From the NCBI GenBank assembly GCA_035249305.1, contig DATFGQ010000009.1, positions 1 to 64,000 on the forward strand: DNA of 64,000 nt, given 5' to 3'. Below are positions 63,595 to 64,000 of this stretch, piece by piece (within the stretch, counting starts at the first letter, position 1; each line of letters begins with the position of its first letter). This stretch comes from DASUNP01 sp035249305. GTDB lineage: Bacteria > Acidobacteriota > Blastocatellia > UBA7656. The position numbers were made by a program, and so were the translations under genes. The notes beneath the pieces are model-generated. The model was not told the DNA's origin and searched no databases. It saw only the letters and a list, made by a program, of their open reading frames with translations.

Positions 63595-64000
63595 ATGGAT
63601 CTGAAAGGCAAAAAGGTATTGATCGTGGGGCTCGCCCGCAGCGGGGTGGCGGCGGCGCGTCTGCTCGTGACGTACGGCGCTATGGTGATGGCCAACGACG
63701 TGAAGGCGGAAGCGCAGCTTGCCCCGCAGGCGGCCGAGCTGCGCAAGCTCGGCGTGATGCTCTCTCTGGGCGCTCATCCCGACAGCATCTTTGAGAACGC
63801 CGACCTGATAGTCGTAAGCCCCGGCGTGCCCGCGGACATCGCGCCGCTTGAGCGGGCGCGGCGCGCGGGGGTCGAGATAATCAGCGAGCCGGAATTAGCC
63901 GGGCGATTTTTGAAAGGCCGATTGATAGGCATCACAGGCTCTAACGGCAAGACGACGACCACGACGCTGACGGGCGAGCTGATGCGGGCGGTCGGGGCTT
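63595..64000 (+). CDS. murD: UDP-MurNAc-L-alanine:D-glutamate ligase, 5' part
   Basis: Starts at ATG 63595, 3 bases after the mraY stop, and runs off the window end, leaving 135 codons. The N terminus MDLKGKKVLIVGLARSGVAA is a Rossmann motif of MurD. VVSPGVP and the ATP-binding GITGSNGKTTTT follow. The family is about 450 residues, so roughly two-thirds of the gene is outside. It continues the standard order murE-murF-mraY-murD. Confidence 0.93.
   Translation, partial: MDLKGKKVLIVGLARSGVAAARLLVTYGAMVMANDVKAEAQLAPQAAELRKLGVMLSLGAHPDSIFENADLIVVSPGVPADIAPLERARRAGVEIISEPELAGRFLKGRLIGITGSNGKTTTTTLTGELMRAVGA

Overview
This 64 kb window is high-GC bacterial chromosome with long protein-coding operons on both strands. 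No gene proves the species. The mix of large TPR/CHAT signalling proteins, Hanks-type kinases, RHS/YD proteins, BACON-type domains, a Gram-negative-type meso-DAP murein cluster and many palindromic intergenic elements most resembles an Acidobacteriota genome (Blastocatellia-like). That placement is inference.

Layout: 1-2.3 kb holds two unrecognised small proteins and an SDR oxidoreductase. 2.3-5.5 kb (minus) is a compact operon: an exported metal-binding/DJ-1-like protein, a LytS-type histidine kinase and a LytTR response regulator. 6.0-13.2 kb is a polymorphic-toxin-like locus: a 1832-residue RHS protein with a novel C-terminal tail, an overlapping membrane-anchored ankyrin protein (candidate immunity), then a poorly coding stretch with a strong hairpin and a small membrane protein. 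13.3-15.4 kb is a secreted M14 carboxypeptidase. 16.0-22.3 kb (minus) is a four-gene unit: ECF sigma factor, zinc-finger anti-sigma-like protein, TPR-CHAT protease and secreted subtilase. tRNA-Glu follows at 22.8 kb. 23.0-25.7 kb is a two-subunit molybdenum hydroxylase. 25.9-29.2 kb is a cyclase-domain protein, a membrane protein and a TPR-M48 metalloprotease.

29.3-32.0 kb carries an Arg/Tyr-rich secreted protein, a TM2-like protein and a TolB-like/TPR protein. 32.3-35.6 kb has acetyl-CoA synthetase and two HAD phosphatases. 35.7-38.6 kb is a single ORF joining a complete Ser/Thr protein kinase to a complete UvrD/Rep helicase, the most unusual gene here. 38.8-43.0 kb is housekeeping (IlvE, CysS, aldehyde dehydrogenase). 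43.1-47.4 kb (minus) is a group of five genes, three of which carry CxxC zinc ribbons (PilZ, DUF4097-like, SPFH). 47.7-55.1 kb has an acyl-CoA carboxylase subunit, HU, a site-2 protease, a nickel/cobalt permease, a LOG-family protein, a nucleotidyltransferase-like protein, a TPM protein and a ZIP transporter.

From 55.2 kb to the end is the division/cell-wall (dcw) cluster: promoter, three MraZ-box repeats, mraZ, rsmH, ftsL-like, PASTA-containing ftsI, murE, murF, mraY and the 5' part of murD, closely spaced or overlapping. Palindromic repeat families sit between genes at about 0.1, 15.6, 15.9, 32.1, 34.3, 38.7, 41.4, 47.5, 49.8 and 53.2 kb.
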